A model generated the notes under the pieces. That model was not told the DNA's origin, did no database searches, and saw only the letters and a program-made list of their open reading frames with translations. A program made the translations under genes and the position numbers. Shown in pieces: positions 1 through 10,890 of a DNA stretch of 64,000 bases (positions within the stretch are counted from its first letter, which is position 1; the number at the start of each line of letters is the position of its first letter). The DNA is taken from NCBI GenBank assembly GCA_023078685.1, contig JALGAS010000004.1, positions 3,596,001 through 3,660,000 of the forward strand, read 5' to 3'. This DNA comes from Neopestalotiopsis rosae. Lineage: Eukaryota; Ascomycota; Sordariomycetes; Amphisphaeriales; Sporocadaceae.

Positions 1-2
1 GT

Positions 3-1994
3 TACACATGGCGCTATATCATTCTGGGTTCATGGCTGCCGCAAGTGATTACTATCTCTACCTTGGCACTCCGTGTTTCGATCGGCGCGCAGACGGCAAT
101 TTGTACCTCGTTTGTGGCCGCCTTGACGCTGGAACGCCGTCCTACACCACTTGCCAAGGTTGCAGCTATATCAGCATTTAGGTCGCTAAATACGAGTCCT
201 CGAGCTCTTCTATGGGAGATGGTCGGTAAACAGTCCGTGTCTCACCCGCTGCATCCAGAAGCCTTTCTGTTCATTCTTTTGGCTATAGCAAATGTAGCAA
301 TCCAGTTCTCGTCGACAATCCTCTTTGCGGATCTTCAAAGCACTTCGGTCGTCGGCTTTCCATACCGGACTGACGTGAAGATTAATTTGAACGAAGAAGA
401 TAATGTCTTTGTTACCAGATGGTCGTGGCCGCCCCGAGATTATTCCTTGTTCGGAGAACTGCCGACAAATTATTCGGCCGATCCCAATCCATATGGTCTG
501 AGCGATACTGGAGTCAAACGTCACGCAATGCTCCCATTAACCAAGGACAGGACAACTTTGCGCAGCTATCGAGGCTCTTCTATCGTGATGAGTTCCCGGG
601 TAGCATGCATGCCACCAGTCGTATCTGGTGAGGTCAGCGGCCTCTTGGATCCACTCAACAATCGCCGGTCCGGGACCATGACAGGTAAAATCGTGTACGA
701 AGAATCCCTAAAGAGAGCCAACTTGGGAGCATCGGATGGTTGCGGTTCAAGCAACTGTTCGGCAACTGTGCCATTTAGCTGCAGTATTCCAAACACTATT
801 CGTGGAGAGCAGCCGGTAGTATCCTCTTTCTGTATACCCCAGACATTTTATTCACAGGACACCTCGAGCTGGAAATTAGATGACGATCCGTGGACGCCAG
901 AAGCCCTTATGGTCCTTGTTTTCAGCACCAACATTGACGGTGATGGATGGACCTTCATAGAAAATCAGACAAACGCATTGCCCGACCCTCGTCCTCTGGG
1001 AGAGTGGCAATCTTTTGATTTCGGGTCGAACCGTGAGTTGAATATGACACTCTGCTTCAACGCAATGAATGTCATGTTATCCAACGTATCATTGGCTACC
1101 AAAACGAATCTTGTGGAGCCGAAGATACGATACGGTCTCAATGTCTCTGATACAGAAAATGTTCGAAGGTTCCTTGGAGCAGACCCTAGGGTGCAGGATT
1201 TGGAGGATAGAGGGGTACTCGTGATGGACACTATTACCGATCCGACCGATCAAGTCTTTGGTAGTCTCAACGGCGGTGAGTTACCCGACTCTCAAACAAG
1301 CAGCGCGGGACTGGGGTTTTACTTGACACCCACGGGCGCGAATCAGACTTTTCCTGGCTGCGACATGTGCGAAGGAGATTTTGAAGGAGCTGCCAGAGAC
1401 TACGCCAGGATATTCCTCGACATCCTGACGAGTACAAATAGAGCCGCTGTCGCTGTCCAGACTGTTTACACCATGCTTGCGCAAAGCATACATGACCAGA
1501 TGCTGGACTTTTTTACAGTCTCGACTCCTGTAGAGCTTGTCCAAACCGACACTTCGACTATCCCCACCAGCTTCAAGGGACTGATCACTGTAGCGGTCCT
1601 TGTCCTCGTCAACGACTTGTGTATACTTTCCCTGACAGGGTTGTACATCTACCATTCACGATACACAATGATTGGGGATTTTTGGCATGCTGCTTCGCAA
1701 ATGGTTGGCAATACGACGGAGAAAATATTGGACAAGGGAAACCTATCGAAAGACTCCAGGATCTTTGAGAGCTCCGAGGGAAACGAACGGGTTCAGCTGG
1801 AAAAGTCCGCAGAAAGTGGTCGGATTGGAATCGTCGAGGTCAAGCACGCCATCAACACGTCCAGTGTCTTGCAGTGGGTCAGTAAAGTCTATCAAAGCAC
1901 ACAGAGGATGGTGAAAAGACAAACATCTGGGCTTTCCAAAATGACCCAGTCAAGAACGCAGAACTCCGCGTCTGAAATGGAGAGCGACAACTGA
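3..1994 (+). CDS. Multi-pass membrane protein, 5' end cut off by window edge
   Basis: The frame is open to the left edge of the window, so the start and at least one upstream exon are missing; about 663 residues are seen. The visible N-terminus contains a hydrophobic stretch around LPQVITISTLALRVSIGAQ, then a second one near residues 85-110, then a long region of roughly 450 residues rich in NxS/T sites and paired cysteines that is probably extracytoplasmic. A third membrane segment lies near residue 540, followed by a polar cytoplasmic tail of about 100 residues. This architecture is common among uncharacterised Pezizomycotina proteins, some related to DUF3176. No catalytic motif is visible. 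Function unknown; being a membrane protein is well supported, the family name is not. Confidence 0.75.
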   Translation, partial: YTWRYIILGSWLPQVITISTLALRVSIGAQTAICTSFVAALTLERRPTPLAKVAAISAFRSLNTSPRALLWEMVGKQSVSHPLHPEAFLFILLAIANVAIQFSSTILFADLQSTSVVGFPYRTDVKINLNEEDNVFVTRWSWPPRDYSLFGELPTNYSADPNPYGLSDTGVKRHAMLPLTKDRTTLRSYRGSSIVMSSRVACMPPVVSGEVSGLLDPLNNRRSGTMTGKIVYEESLKRANLGASDGCGSSNCSATVPFSCSIPNTIRGEQPVVSSFCIPQTFYSQDTSSWKLDDDPWTPEALMVLVFSTNIDGDGWTFIENQTNALPDPRPLGEWQSFDFGSNRELNMTLCFNAMNVMLSNVSLATKTNLVEPKIRYGLNVSDTENVRRFLGADPRVQDLEDRGVLVMDTITDPTDQVFGSLNGGELPDSQTSSAGLGFYLTPTGANQTFPGCDMCEGDFEGAARDYARIFLDILTSTNRAAVAVQTVYTMLAQSIHDQMLDFFTVSTPVELVQTDTSTIPTSFKGLITVAVLVLVNDLCILSLTGLYIYHSRYTMIGDFWHAASQMVGNTTEKILDKGNLSKDSRIFESSEGNERVQLEKSAESGRIGIVEVKHAINTSSVLQWVSKVYQSTQRMVKRQTSGLSKMTQSRTQNSASEMESDN

Positions 1995-2372
1995 ATCACT
2001 TGGTCTAGACATTGGAAGAGACAAACCGAGGAGTTTTGGACGATGAGTGATTCATCCATTCGCGGAGCAAGTTTTTCTCGAAAATTCCATCTAGTAGATT
2101 AGTATCCATATTCCTGCGTTTCGCTTCACTTTATACATGCTTCGGCACCATGGAACCAACTTTGCACCCAAGTCTAGATCAGCAGTCAAGGCATGTATTA
2201 GCATGTTGAACGAATGAATTAACAAATTTCTGTTGTTCAAACTAACAATCTACATGAAATAAGCATAGAAGGAAAATAGTTATATCGCACATCTCTGCTG
2301 AGTGCTATAGTGAACGCTAATAACGAATGTTGCTTGAGAAGAGTCCAGTGAGACCCGAATCATAACAATGTG
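1995..2372. other. Intergenic, nothing recognised
   Basis: This AT-leaning spacer lies between the 3' ends of two converging genes. It should hold both polyadenylation regions. I see no ORF, RNA gene or repeat. Confidence 0.5.
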
Positions 2373-3165
2373 CTAGATACCCGATGTTCTCTGATTCATC
2401 GTGATGCATTCCTTACATTCTTTACAAGTCCGGATGTGTCGATTGTTATTATCCGTCCTATTTTTCCGCCTTCTTCCACAGGGTAAGTCAACTAGCGGCG
2501 CATGAACAGATTCCATGTGACGAGCAAGATGCTTTTTCCCATTCTGGCCACCGAATGCTTTGGCTTGACAGCCAGCAATCGTACACTGGTATGTCTGTAG
2601 CGACGTCCGAGCCGCAACTGTGCTGTAATTTATATGTCAGTTTCCTGTATCAGAATCGACACCGAGAGAGACATGCTCACCGACGCTGAGCTTGAGATCG
2701 TCTCCGTGTCGATCGACTGGAAGTCACCCCAGAAGAATTGCCTGCAGACATGGGATTTGACTGGACATCCCTAAGCATCTCGCCTTCCTGAGGCGTAACA
2801 GGTGGATCGAAATTGCTGTACGATTCCATTGACAGCCAGCCAAGAGTGTTCGAGGATCCAGTTGCCAGTCCATCCCACTGCGTCGGGAAATCATATTGAT
2901 GAGCGGGTGGAAACGAATGAGACGGCGGAAGTGTCCCAAAATTAGGGTTCTGCATTGTAATGTTGGAAGGTACATATGGCTCAGGGATCGACGGTACTGG
3001 GGCCCACTGATGATAGACACTTGTTGTTTGTTGGTTGCCAACGTTCAGAAATGGCGAGTTTTCGAAGGGCCCTCTGGACGAAAGACCAGCACCGAGAACA
3101 GGACGATGCTGTAAGAAGGATTGGTAGTTCCACATGATGAATGTATCTTCTTTGGACTGGTCCAA
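2373..3165 (-). CDS. C2H2 zinc-finger protein, likely DNA-binding regulator
   Basis: Two exons, 3165-2681 and 2622-2373, are joined over a 58-nt intron (GTGAGC..ACAG) and give 244 residues. The first 150 residues are low-complexity, rich in Pro, Ser, Gln and Asn, and resemble an activation region; a basic RSTRRRSQAQRR patch follows. The second exon carries a classical finger, C-x4-C-x12-H-x3-H (starts YQCTIAGCQ), and a second Cys/His-rich segment (CGRRR..HIRTCKEC) that departs from the consensus. Nuclear transcription factor is the natural inference; targets are unknown. Met at 3132 is an alternative start. The gene is transcribed away from another zinc-finger gene at 3729, with 563 bp between the starts. 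Confidence 0.75.
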
Positions 3166-3728
3166 AGAGCAAAATATGATCGTCGCAATAATATGTGGAC
3201 AACTTTGCTGGAGATCGCTCTCGCATGCTCAAAGCAATACTCCCAAATGTCATTACTGGTGGGCTTAAACAACTCCATCTCCCCTCGAACATGATCGCCA
3301 GCCTAATCGTCCCAGGATAGATACATCGCAGGGCTATAAGGCGGATATGTACCAAAAACTCTAAAATTACTGCCCTATGCTGCCTTACGACGTTTCCAGT
3401 CATGTCATTGGATGGCCTCGTTCGCCTAGCTATAACTTAACTCAGACCAGCCCTATGAGCCCTACCAGCCTGCGGCCCTGTCAGCCCTTCCCCGTTGAAT
3501 CATGCATAGAGTCACGCTGCATTGAAGAGTCCCGCCACCGGACCCCCGACAGGCTGCCTCTAATTCGCAGTCCCTACCTCTTTAAACCCTAGCCCTTAAA
3601 AAATGCGCCTACCTAGGTAGATATATATATTATATCGTATGTGCCATTTAAGGCAGGTGGTCGAGGGCAGAGGGCGCTGAAAACTCCGGCCTTTTAAGCT
3701 GCCAACCAATCAACTTGGGCGACGGAAC
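3166..3728. promoter_or_regulatory. Shared spacer between two divergent zinc-finger genes
   Basis: The two start codons are 563 bp apart. The palindrome CTACCTAGGTAG sits at 3609-3620 and is followed at once by an alternating AT run that could act as a TATA region for the rightward gene, about 100 bp ahead of its ATG. A CCAAT-like CCAATCAAC lies near 3705. No coding sequence is supported here. Confidence 0.4.
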
Positions 3729-6517
3729 ATGTCTGCCCCCTACTCTGCGGTTGTTCAAGGCCAACGAGACCCTCAGGCAAGAGAATTCGAGTCTTTATTC
3801 TCCGGTCCTTCGGCAGGCAGTGGACCGGACAGCAGTACGATTACTGCGCAGCGCCATGAGGCAGATAACCCTACACTTTCACTAAACGCCACAGAGCTCA
3901 CGAATTGCTTCAACAACTACACCCAAAACAATTATAACTTTTCTTGCATCCTCCCCGAAGAGGAATCGGCCTACCAAGACTCATTATATCTAGATGGTGA
4001 ATGGGAGTACCTAAAGGGATGCGATACTAGTTCTGCGCGCGAGGAGTCTGCGATGGACCCTGCCCTAGACAAGTCGGACTCCCAGGGACTTACGAGACAA
4101 CAAAACCTACACCGGAATCATGACGACAGCGGTTACTACTCACTTTCAAATTACAACGAACTCGAAATCAATCATCGAGAGTCAATGAGCCTCAACAGTC
4201 CAGTGCCGGGTCTCCAAGATACAAGCACATCTGATGACCGGGGCGCGCTCTTGGATGGTGCAGGCCTCAAGTCACAAGCTATAGATCTTGGTCGTGGCCG
4301 ATACAGGGTAGATCCAGTTCCCAGGGAACGCAAGAGCTTAGAGCGGGATCCTGTGCAGCTCGATTCACACGAACCTGATATGAGATGCTCGAGCAACGGA
4401 GCCAATACGCCTTCGGACCCCGTAGGTTGCTGGAGAGAGTTATTAGACAACATCAAAACGACGAGGCTCTGTCCAAACGCCGTCATTTCCGGTCGAGTGG
4501 AAAAAGACTCGCCAAAGGCGTCAAGAGGGTTTGAATCACGACTCCAAACCGTCAATTCAATTCCCAAGCAATCTAGCAACAACAGTCTTCGTCAGACTTT
4601 TGAGAAATCTAGAGATGTCCGTCAGCATCCATTGAAGACTGGAGACACCCAGAGAATGAGTGCACTCAATATTCTTTGTCCAAGGCTTCACGTACTCGAC
4701 TCAACAAATTTTGACCAGCTTGAAGAGACTAACGATACGGTCCTTCATATTATCTGTACTCTGCTTGATATCGATTCAACACAGAGGATTATTAAAATCA
4801 GAAATGTAGAGAACTTCGCAAATCTTATAAATATGGCGACATTATTCGAGATTGAGTACGATAATGTGAGTTATGATATCCTCTCGGCATTACACGTGCA
4901 CTTGTATTGACTCTTGCAGACATCTCTCATCTCTAAGGCTATTGTTTGCCTCCGTCACTGCATGGACGCTCTATGTATTCATGATACCGGCCTTCTTACG
5001 ACGGGGGATCATGAACAATGTGACTCCGGGACATGCAGACTAGACTGTTTTCATTCTCTGAACATATCGATCAGAACATACGCAGAAGAGCTTTCGCAAG
5101 TATTTCTGGGACGAGAAAAGAATAAAGAAGACAAGAGATGGTGGCTCGCGACTTTCTACAGTCTCTGCATACAAGCCCATGTCCGCCATGCCATGATGTT
5201 CATTGAATCAGAACTCAATTCTCACACAAAGTCTGATGCCAAGGGACTATCAACGTGGCATTACCTTCATCAGGTCGTTCGAATTTTTTCGGAAGACTCT
5301 TCTGCGTATGATCCTCTAAGTATATTTTGGGATATTTGGAGTTCACCGTTGTCGGTGTGCTCAGATGCTCGTCTCTGGAAGTTCCACCGGCAGGCACGGG
5401 ACGTCCTTTTAAAAATGAATAGCACAGATGTGAGCAATGTGGATTCCTATGCTTCACTCAAGCAAACATTTGGAATTGCACCCGATGAGAATGAAAGGGT
5501 GCCGAAAAGTCCTTCAGCTTTGTGCACAGAGCGCAGACGCGCCAACTCACCACCTTCAGAGAGCGCGGGTACCGTGCCCCTTAGCACCTTGAACCAAGGT
5601 GTTAGTTCTCCCCCCTTCATGTCCAGACCAAGTCCTGGGATGAATAAGGCACCACGAACAACTGTCCATGCAACGCAAAAATTGCTCGAAATTGACGAAA
5701 ATGTCCCTTTGCCACCGCCTATACATCCGATCGACAGTACACGGAGATCAGAAGGCATGATGGATGCTCCACATAGATCAAGAAACAGTTCAGGAGCAAG
5801 TCTTGTTTCGATAGATGCGCAATCTCCAAGCAATCTCAACTCACCGCCTATCCAGGGGATACCAGGAACATTGGTTGAGTCGCCGTTACCACGTCTCCCA
5901 AGATTGCAGTCTCGCGGGCAGAGGCGATCGACAACAGGACGTTATAAATGCAAGTGCTGCAGGAAGCCGAAGAGATTCGAGACCGCGGAAGAACTGACGT
6001 AAGTACACAAGGACATCCGACCTTTGACGTCGTCAGGGAGGGGGAATGTAGCTGATTCCGTCGTTGATATAGTTCCCATGCGGCAGAAAGGCCGCACGAG
6101 TGTTTGGAGTGTGGTCACAAGTTCAAAAACAAGAGCGAGGTCGATCGCCACCGGATGGCGCTCCACATCCGGAGCAATGTCTGGTCATGCGCACTGTTAC
6201 GCCGTGAATATGGCAAGGTGTTTCACGAAAGCGTAGACCGTCCTGGCCAAGCGGATTCATGCGGCTTTTGCGGCGAGGAATTCAGCCGGAGTGGTAATGA
6301 TGGTCCTGCGTTTGTCCCAACACAACAAGATTTGGACGACCGTCTTCGTCATCTCAAAGAGGCTCACAAGTTCGGCGAATGCTCAAAGGAATTCTACCGT
6401 GCCGATCATTTCCGGCAGCATTTGCAGCATGCGCATGCTGCAAAACGTGAAAGAAGGTTCAATTACCTCGAGTCGGTATCTATGGTGAAGAGAGATCACT
6501 CCAAACCACGGCTATGA
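3729..6517 (+). CDS. Large multi-finger C2H2 protein, likely transcription factor
   Basis: Three exons (3729-4865, 4920-5998, 6091-6517; introns of 54 and 92 nt) give 880 residues. The first 730 residues are mostly Ser/Pro/Asn-rich and disordered-looking, with a more ordered helical block around residues 310-530. The C-terminal 150 residues hold the fingers: a truncated CKCCRKPKRF unit, a classical C-x2-C-x12-H-x4-H finger (HECLECGHKFK), a C-x2-C unit (CGFCGEEF) and a last unit reading FYRADHFRQHLQHAHA, an arrangement I recognise from fungal C2H2 regulators. The second intron splits the finger region and its acceptor (AAAG) was chosen because only it keeps the finger in frame. The chain ends soon after the last finger, shorter than relatives I recall. 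Regulatory role inferred. Confidence 0.75.
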
Positions 6518-6578
6518 TACTCCTGAGTTGCTGTTCGGTTGAATTTGCAATATCTTCTGAGTGAAAAGACACGCCGAT

Positions 6579-6697
6579 ACATACGACCATAGGTACTAGA
6601 GAACTCGGCATCCCGTCCGCTCTGCCCTAGATAAACTAGTAACCGCTGGATTAGTACTCAGGTGGGTGACCACTGGGGAATACCTGGTGTTGTATGT
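6579..6697 (+). rRNA. 5S ribosomal RNA gene
   Basis: The segment begins ACATACGACCATAGG and ends TGTTGTATGT, so its two ends pair as the 5S terminal helix (ACATAC with GTATGT). Between them are GGCATCCCGTCCGCTC and GGTGGGTGACCACTGGGGAA, diagnostic blocks of fungal 5S rRNA that include the internal RNA polymerase III control region. Length 119 nt is normal. A T5 run at 6697-6701 is the pol III terminator. The gene is single and lies among protein genes, as expected in Pezizomycotina where 5S genes are dispersed. Confidence 0.93.
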
Positions 6698-6701
6698 TTT
6701 T
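6697..6701 (+). terminator. RNA polymerase III terminator of the 5S gene
   Basis: A run of five T residues directly follows the 3' end of the 5S sequence, the usual pol III stop signal. Confidence 0.75.
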
Positions 6702-7334
6702 GGCGCATTTTTCTTTCTTTCTTTTCTTTATGGCATTGACAATATCGACCGACCCGGGACTGTTTTTTTTTTCTTGAAAAGAAAATCCGGGAAAACCGGC
6801 GCAGAGTGTATGAACTAGTTACAACAAAAGATAAATCAATACATCACTGATTACACCCTGATCAGACCATCCCAGACCCCTACAATTGAACAATAATGTT
6901 CAAGTCTTGTGAAATTTGTACGTAACAATTTTGACAACAAAAGGAAAAAGCAATGCGACAGTCTCCCTTGTCAATATGGTATATGTTTCAAGGTATACGC
7001 CAATGATCTTGGCAAGTAACCACCAAGTGAAAGCCATTCATCATTCGTCCAAATAGAGCGGGATGTAAACCTTCATATTCGCCAAGACAGCACAAGCGAA
7101 TCACAACAGCCATGACGAAACATCTGGTTTCTATTGAATTTAAATTCAGTTTTGAATTACAGCAGTGGCTTTCGGCAGCCATTCCGGCTTAACGGGTTGG
7201 TATTTAAACCATCAAAATACCGTCGATAAAACCGTCGATAAAAATCGACCTTCTAGTCATTGTTCAGGAGTCAGCTTACTCATTAGCACGTCCTCAAAGA
7301 TTGTATTTCTGATACAAAGCTCTCCGTCATCGCA
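6702..7334. other. Intergenic, nothing recognised
   Basis: This AT-rich spacer contains a poly-T/poly-A stretch near 6763-6785. The last 150 bases are presumably the promoter of the secreted-protein gene at 7335. No ORF with coding character was found. Confidence 0.5.
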
Positions 7335-8213
7335 ATGCTGCTCCGTATTACACTTTTGTCCCTGGTCACGGGAGTGTCCGCTACTCGTGGCCGGGGCGGG
7401 CACCATAATCCTGGTTATCAAGCCGTGCCTTATCCGCATCACCATACGTCGTCAACGAGTACGACATCAACAACATCATCGTCGACCTCCACCACTAGCA
7501 TTCCACCATCTCAAGTCACTCGAGTAACTCTCCCCGCCACCGACACTGAGAACCTGTGCCCGGTATTCGAAGGACGATGCCTCAATTCAAACTACATCAG
7601 ATGCGACAGGGAGATCGCCGATGACAGCGACCCGCTCCTTTCGAGCTACACTTGCATTCAACAATCCGGCATCAATACGGAACGCCAGTGTCATGACACC
7701 TGTGTCGCGAACACCACCTGCAATGGTTGGGAAGCGGAACGGGACGGGGTGGAGACCGGGCCCAATGAAATCGCCCTTTGCTGCCACATAAGCGGCTTCG
7801 TAGGGCTGCTAGCATCTCCACCGACACACCCGTCCGATCTCCTGTATCACTCGTACGGTCTCAAGAAACGCTGTCCGCGTGCCGAGCAATTCCTGTGCCC
7901 CAAGTCGGAGAACTACTGCGTGGACAATTTCCGCATTCGTTGCGGCCGGGGCCTTACCGATGATATCTCGGCGCCTATCAGAAGTGCGTTGAAACCAGCC
8001 ATTGACGAGGAGCTCGCATGTCACCAAGCCTGTGCACAAGATCCTGCCTGTGTGGCCTGGTATGGGGACTTGGAGTCCATCTTCGAGCCGCCGAGCCCGG
8101 AATATTTTAATTGTTACCATGTGACTGGCGAGGCGCCGCAGTTGAAGTCAGTCCTTGCAACAAATCTTCCGCCACGGTTTTATTCTTACGGTATCAAAGG
8201 CCTGTGTGATTGA
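7335..8213 (+). CDS. Secreted cysteine-rich protein with two PAN/Apple-like modules
   Basis: A single exon encodes 292 residues. Residues 1-16 form a signal peptide (MLLRITLLSLVTGVSA). A His/Gly segment and a Ser/Thr linker (about residues 20-60) follow, then two homologous modules of about 105 residues each. Each module has the order CP..C..RC near its start, a C-x3-C-x5-C helix segment (QCHDTCVANTTC in the first, ACHQACAQDPAC in the second), a late Cys followed by H-x-S/T-G, and a closing Y-G-x-K-x-x-C. This spacing resembles PAN/Apple folds that bind carbohydrate or protein. Likely an extracellular wall, adhesion or host-interaction protein; the role is inference. Confidence 0.7.
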   Translation: MLLRITLLSLVTGVSATRGRGGHHNPGYQAVPYPHHHTSSTSTTSTTSSSTSTTSIPPSQVTRVTLPATDTENLCPVFEGRCLNSNYIRCDREIADDSDPLLSSYTCIQQSGINTERQCHDTCVANTTCNGWEAERDGVETGPNEIALCCHISGFVGLLASPPTHPSDLLYHSYGLKKRCPRAEQFLCPKSENYCVDNFRIRCGRGLTDDISAPIRSALKPAIDEELACHQACAQDPACVAWYGDLESIFEPPSPEYFNCYHVTGEAPQLKSVLATNLPPRFYSYGIKGLCD

Positions 8214-8906
8214 TTGCATGGTCAAGATCATTTGTGCCTGCTCGCGAATAGCTGGGGTTATTTCTTATCACATTGGCGACGGATCAGGTGATTAATCGAC
8301 GTTTATAATAAACAGAGCGAGAGACTTGACGGGCGATTCATGATGCGCAAATGAGCTGAGGTATTGCAAGCTCGAGAGTAAAGAAAGTGGGTCTACCAGT
8401 GCTCATCTTTGTTTGATCGTTGAATTCAGTCCATTTTTGTGTGAACTTATCCAATTGCCAAACATCACACTAGTACCAAGCCAACATCCCTTGGAAATAT
8501 GCCATCATATTCATTGAATATCCAAACGCATCGTTCAACAATCGTTTCAAGTTCATTGGACCCTTTGCAGCGGCAGTTGCACTAAGACGTCTTGATCAAG
8601 GTGGTGCGTTTCTTTTCAAAGTCAAAAGTACTCTGACATGTATGTCAACGGTGTAATATATCGATTTATATTGCGTGTTTTAATTTTGACGAGGCGCACG
8701 CTCGTTTGGTTGGCCGAATCTATGCCATGGCGCGGATCAGCGTGCTTGAGTACACTCGGTGTATGGGGTCCACATCCACCATCCGACACTAAACATCCCA
8801 ACTATTTTATTCCTCATAACCATTAGCAGGCATTGTGTCTCTGAACTCATATATTATATGACAAGGAGATTGTTATAGCTCGCCGAGTAGCTTTTGTGGA
8901 GACAAT
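8214..8906. other. Intergenic, nothing recognised
   Basis: Spacer between the 3' ends of two converging genes. Only short ORFs of no coding character occur. Confidence 0.5.
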
Positions 8907-10038
8907 TTAAAGCTTTTGCATAGTTGCAATATCCGTCGACTGAACGTAGTCCTCGAACTCTTGAATCTCGTCCTGAAGCTCGGTCAAAGAGATCTTCTCG
9001 TCCTCGATAACAAGGTTGATCTGGAGCTTCTTGATACCGAAACCAACAGCGACCAGGTTAGAAGCACCCCAGACCAAGCCGTCCTTGTCAATGCCGCGCA
9101 CAAGGCTCTCGAGGCCGACCATGTCAGTCTCGTCATCTGTTTTGGACAAATAAGTATCATGATCTTGTATACGTCTTTCATGAAAAAGGAGTGATAATAT
9201 ACCCCAAGGCTTGACGTCCATGATGACAACGGTCTTGGCAATAGTCTTTGGCTTAGCAGCCTTCTTTTCTCTGTAAGCAGCTAAACGCTCCTCACGAGCC
9301 TTGATTGCCTCGGGATCCTCCCCGTCGGTGTCACTGCCGAAAAGATCCTCCTCATCACCGTCGTCGGCGGCGGCCGGCTTCTTGACATGGTTCGCTGTAT
9401 CCTCAGAAGCCTCGGGACCATAAGTAGTGTAAGGCTTGGAAGCATCACCAGGCAGGCTCGCAAACTCGTCCTCGTAGGTAGCAATGTGCTTATACCATCG
9501 TGCAGCGTGAGGATACTCGGTGGCATCGGGTGCTGACTGAAGAGCCTTAAAGGTAGCCACATCGGCCTGAGTGGCAGAGTATCTTTTTTGGAGCGTCAGT
9601 CGGGGCCTATCAAAGACAGCAAAAACCAAGGATGTGACATGATGAACAATCAGTGTTGCAGGAAGTGTATTGGGTTTGTCGCCACTTGCAAGGTCTCTAG
9701 CTGCTAAGAAACGCGGATCAAATATTATTCTTCAAGAAAGGAGATTGAACTTGCGAGGTGGGTGTTTGCAAGCGGTGCATATTGATCGCCGATAATTTAT
9801 CGTACTTGTAATTTATTGTTTGACTGCGAAGGTATCGTGAAACCGTACAATGGATGGCAACTTACGAAGGCGCGGCAATAATGTACGATCTGGTGGTGAG
9901 CCAGTTGTTTAGCACAGTGAGACCCTTTTTGACAAATCAGTCGGTGAAGCTCTTGCTCGAATACAGGTAGTCAGAGAGCATCATTCGGAGACCTGGAAGG
10001 GAACGCACGTCATCATTGAGGATATCAGCGAAGCCCAT
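8907..10038 (-). CDS. Translation elongation factor 1-beta (eEF1B alpha)
   Basis: The guanine-nucleotide exchange subunit reloads eEF1A with GTP in the cytoplasm. Four exons, 10038-10009, 9924-9866, 9582-9203 and 9136-8907, give 232 residues, the usual family length. The N-terminus [10 protein letters not shown] joins [15 protein letters not shown], then a GST-like region ([26 protein letters not shown]), an acidic linker ([20 protein letters not shown]) and the exchange domain ([43 protein letters not shown], ending [12 protein letters not shown]). Introns are 84, 283 and 66 nt; the first acceptor (AAAAAG) and the second (AAAAAAG) are atypical but give the expected reading frame. This is the clearest housekeeping anchor in the window. 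Confidence 0.93.
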
Positions 10039-10243
10039 ATTGAGAGCTAGTGAGAGAGATCAAAAGAAAGAAAGAAGATTTCCTGGGATATCTTAGTTGG
10101 GTTGAACTTGAAAAGAAAATCAATGGACACAATATTGATGGTTTCGACGCAAAACAGCTGGGTAAAAAGAATAAATATTCTAGTATAGTGATATATCAGG
10201 ATGGCGTTATGGTGACTCACGCCGGAGGACATCCTCGGAGGCC

Positions 10244-10890
10244 AGATTATAGGGAATCCTTAGACTCACTATGCATTTGCTTACGCTCACTATATCTAAC
10301 CCAACTGGGATAGCTGCCCCCATAGGGGGGTTTTGCGGTACTTTCTAGCAATCAGCCGGTACATCCATTACAATAGCATACACTTACTATTCAACTTTGC
10401 ACCACCGAAAAAAGCCACACTGCAACCCTCCCTTGCTGCCGCCCCCCTAAAGATATCCGAATACAGTAGCAGCGCACGCTCTGTTGTGCTGGATGATGCT
10501 ATCACCAACAACTGCAATTACAGTGCTCTGAAACATAAAATTAATGGCAACTAATGGCATTCGAAGAAGATCATTGATTTTTATGTTTCAGATATCTGAA
10601 CGGACCAATCAGAAATTCCACTTTCTTCGCAATTACAACTGGCAATTGCCATCAATTGCCAAAATATCAAAATGGCGATGGCTTCAGCGGTGACCACCAG
10701 CGACGACGAGGTGCTGCAGCATGCTTGCAGTGTGCTGTGGCGTATGGCCTACCTCCCTGGTCTATGCTGCTTGTACCCTTCTGGGGAGGGATGTACCGCC
10801 AAATAGGTGCTCCATCCACTCATTCCGGATATGGTTAGATATAGTGAGCGTAAGCAAATGCATAGTGAGTCTAAGGATTCCCAGATTATA
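10244..10890. mobile_element. hAT-like non-autonomous element (MITE) with target duplication
   Basis: Perfect 50-bp terminal inverted repeats lie at 10252-10301 and 10833-10882, starting GGGAATCCTTAGACTCACTA. The direct repeat AGATTATA flanks both ends (10244-10251 and 10883-10890), an 8-bp target-site duplication as made by hAT transposases. The element is 631 bp and has no transposase-sized ORF. An inner 14-bp inverted repeat (TCTGAAACATAAAA at 10527-10540 and 10579-10592) could form a hairpin. The perfect repeats suggest a recent insertion. It sits 205 bp upstream of the EF1-beta start codon. Confidence 0.88.
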
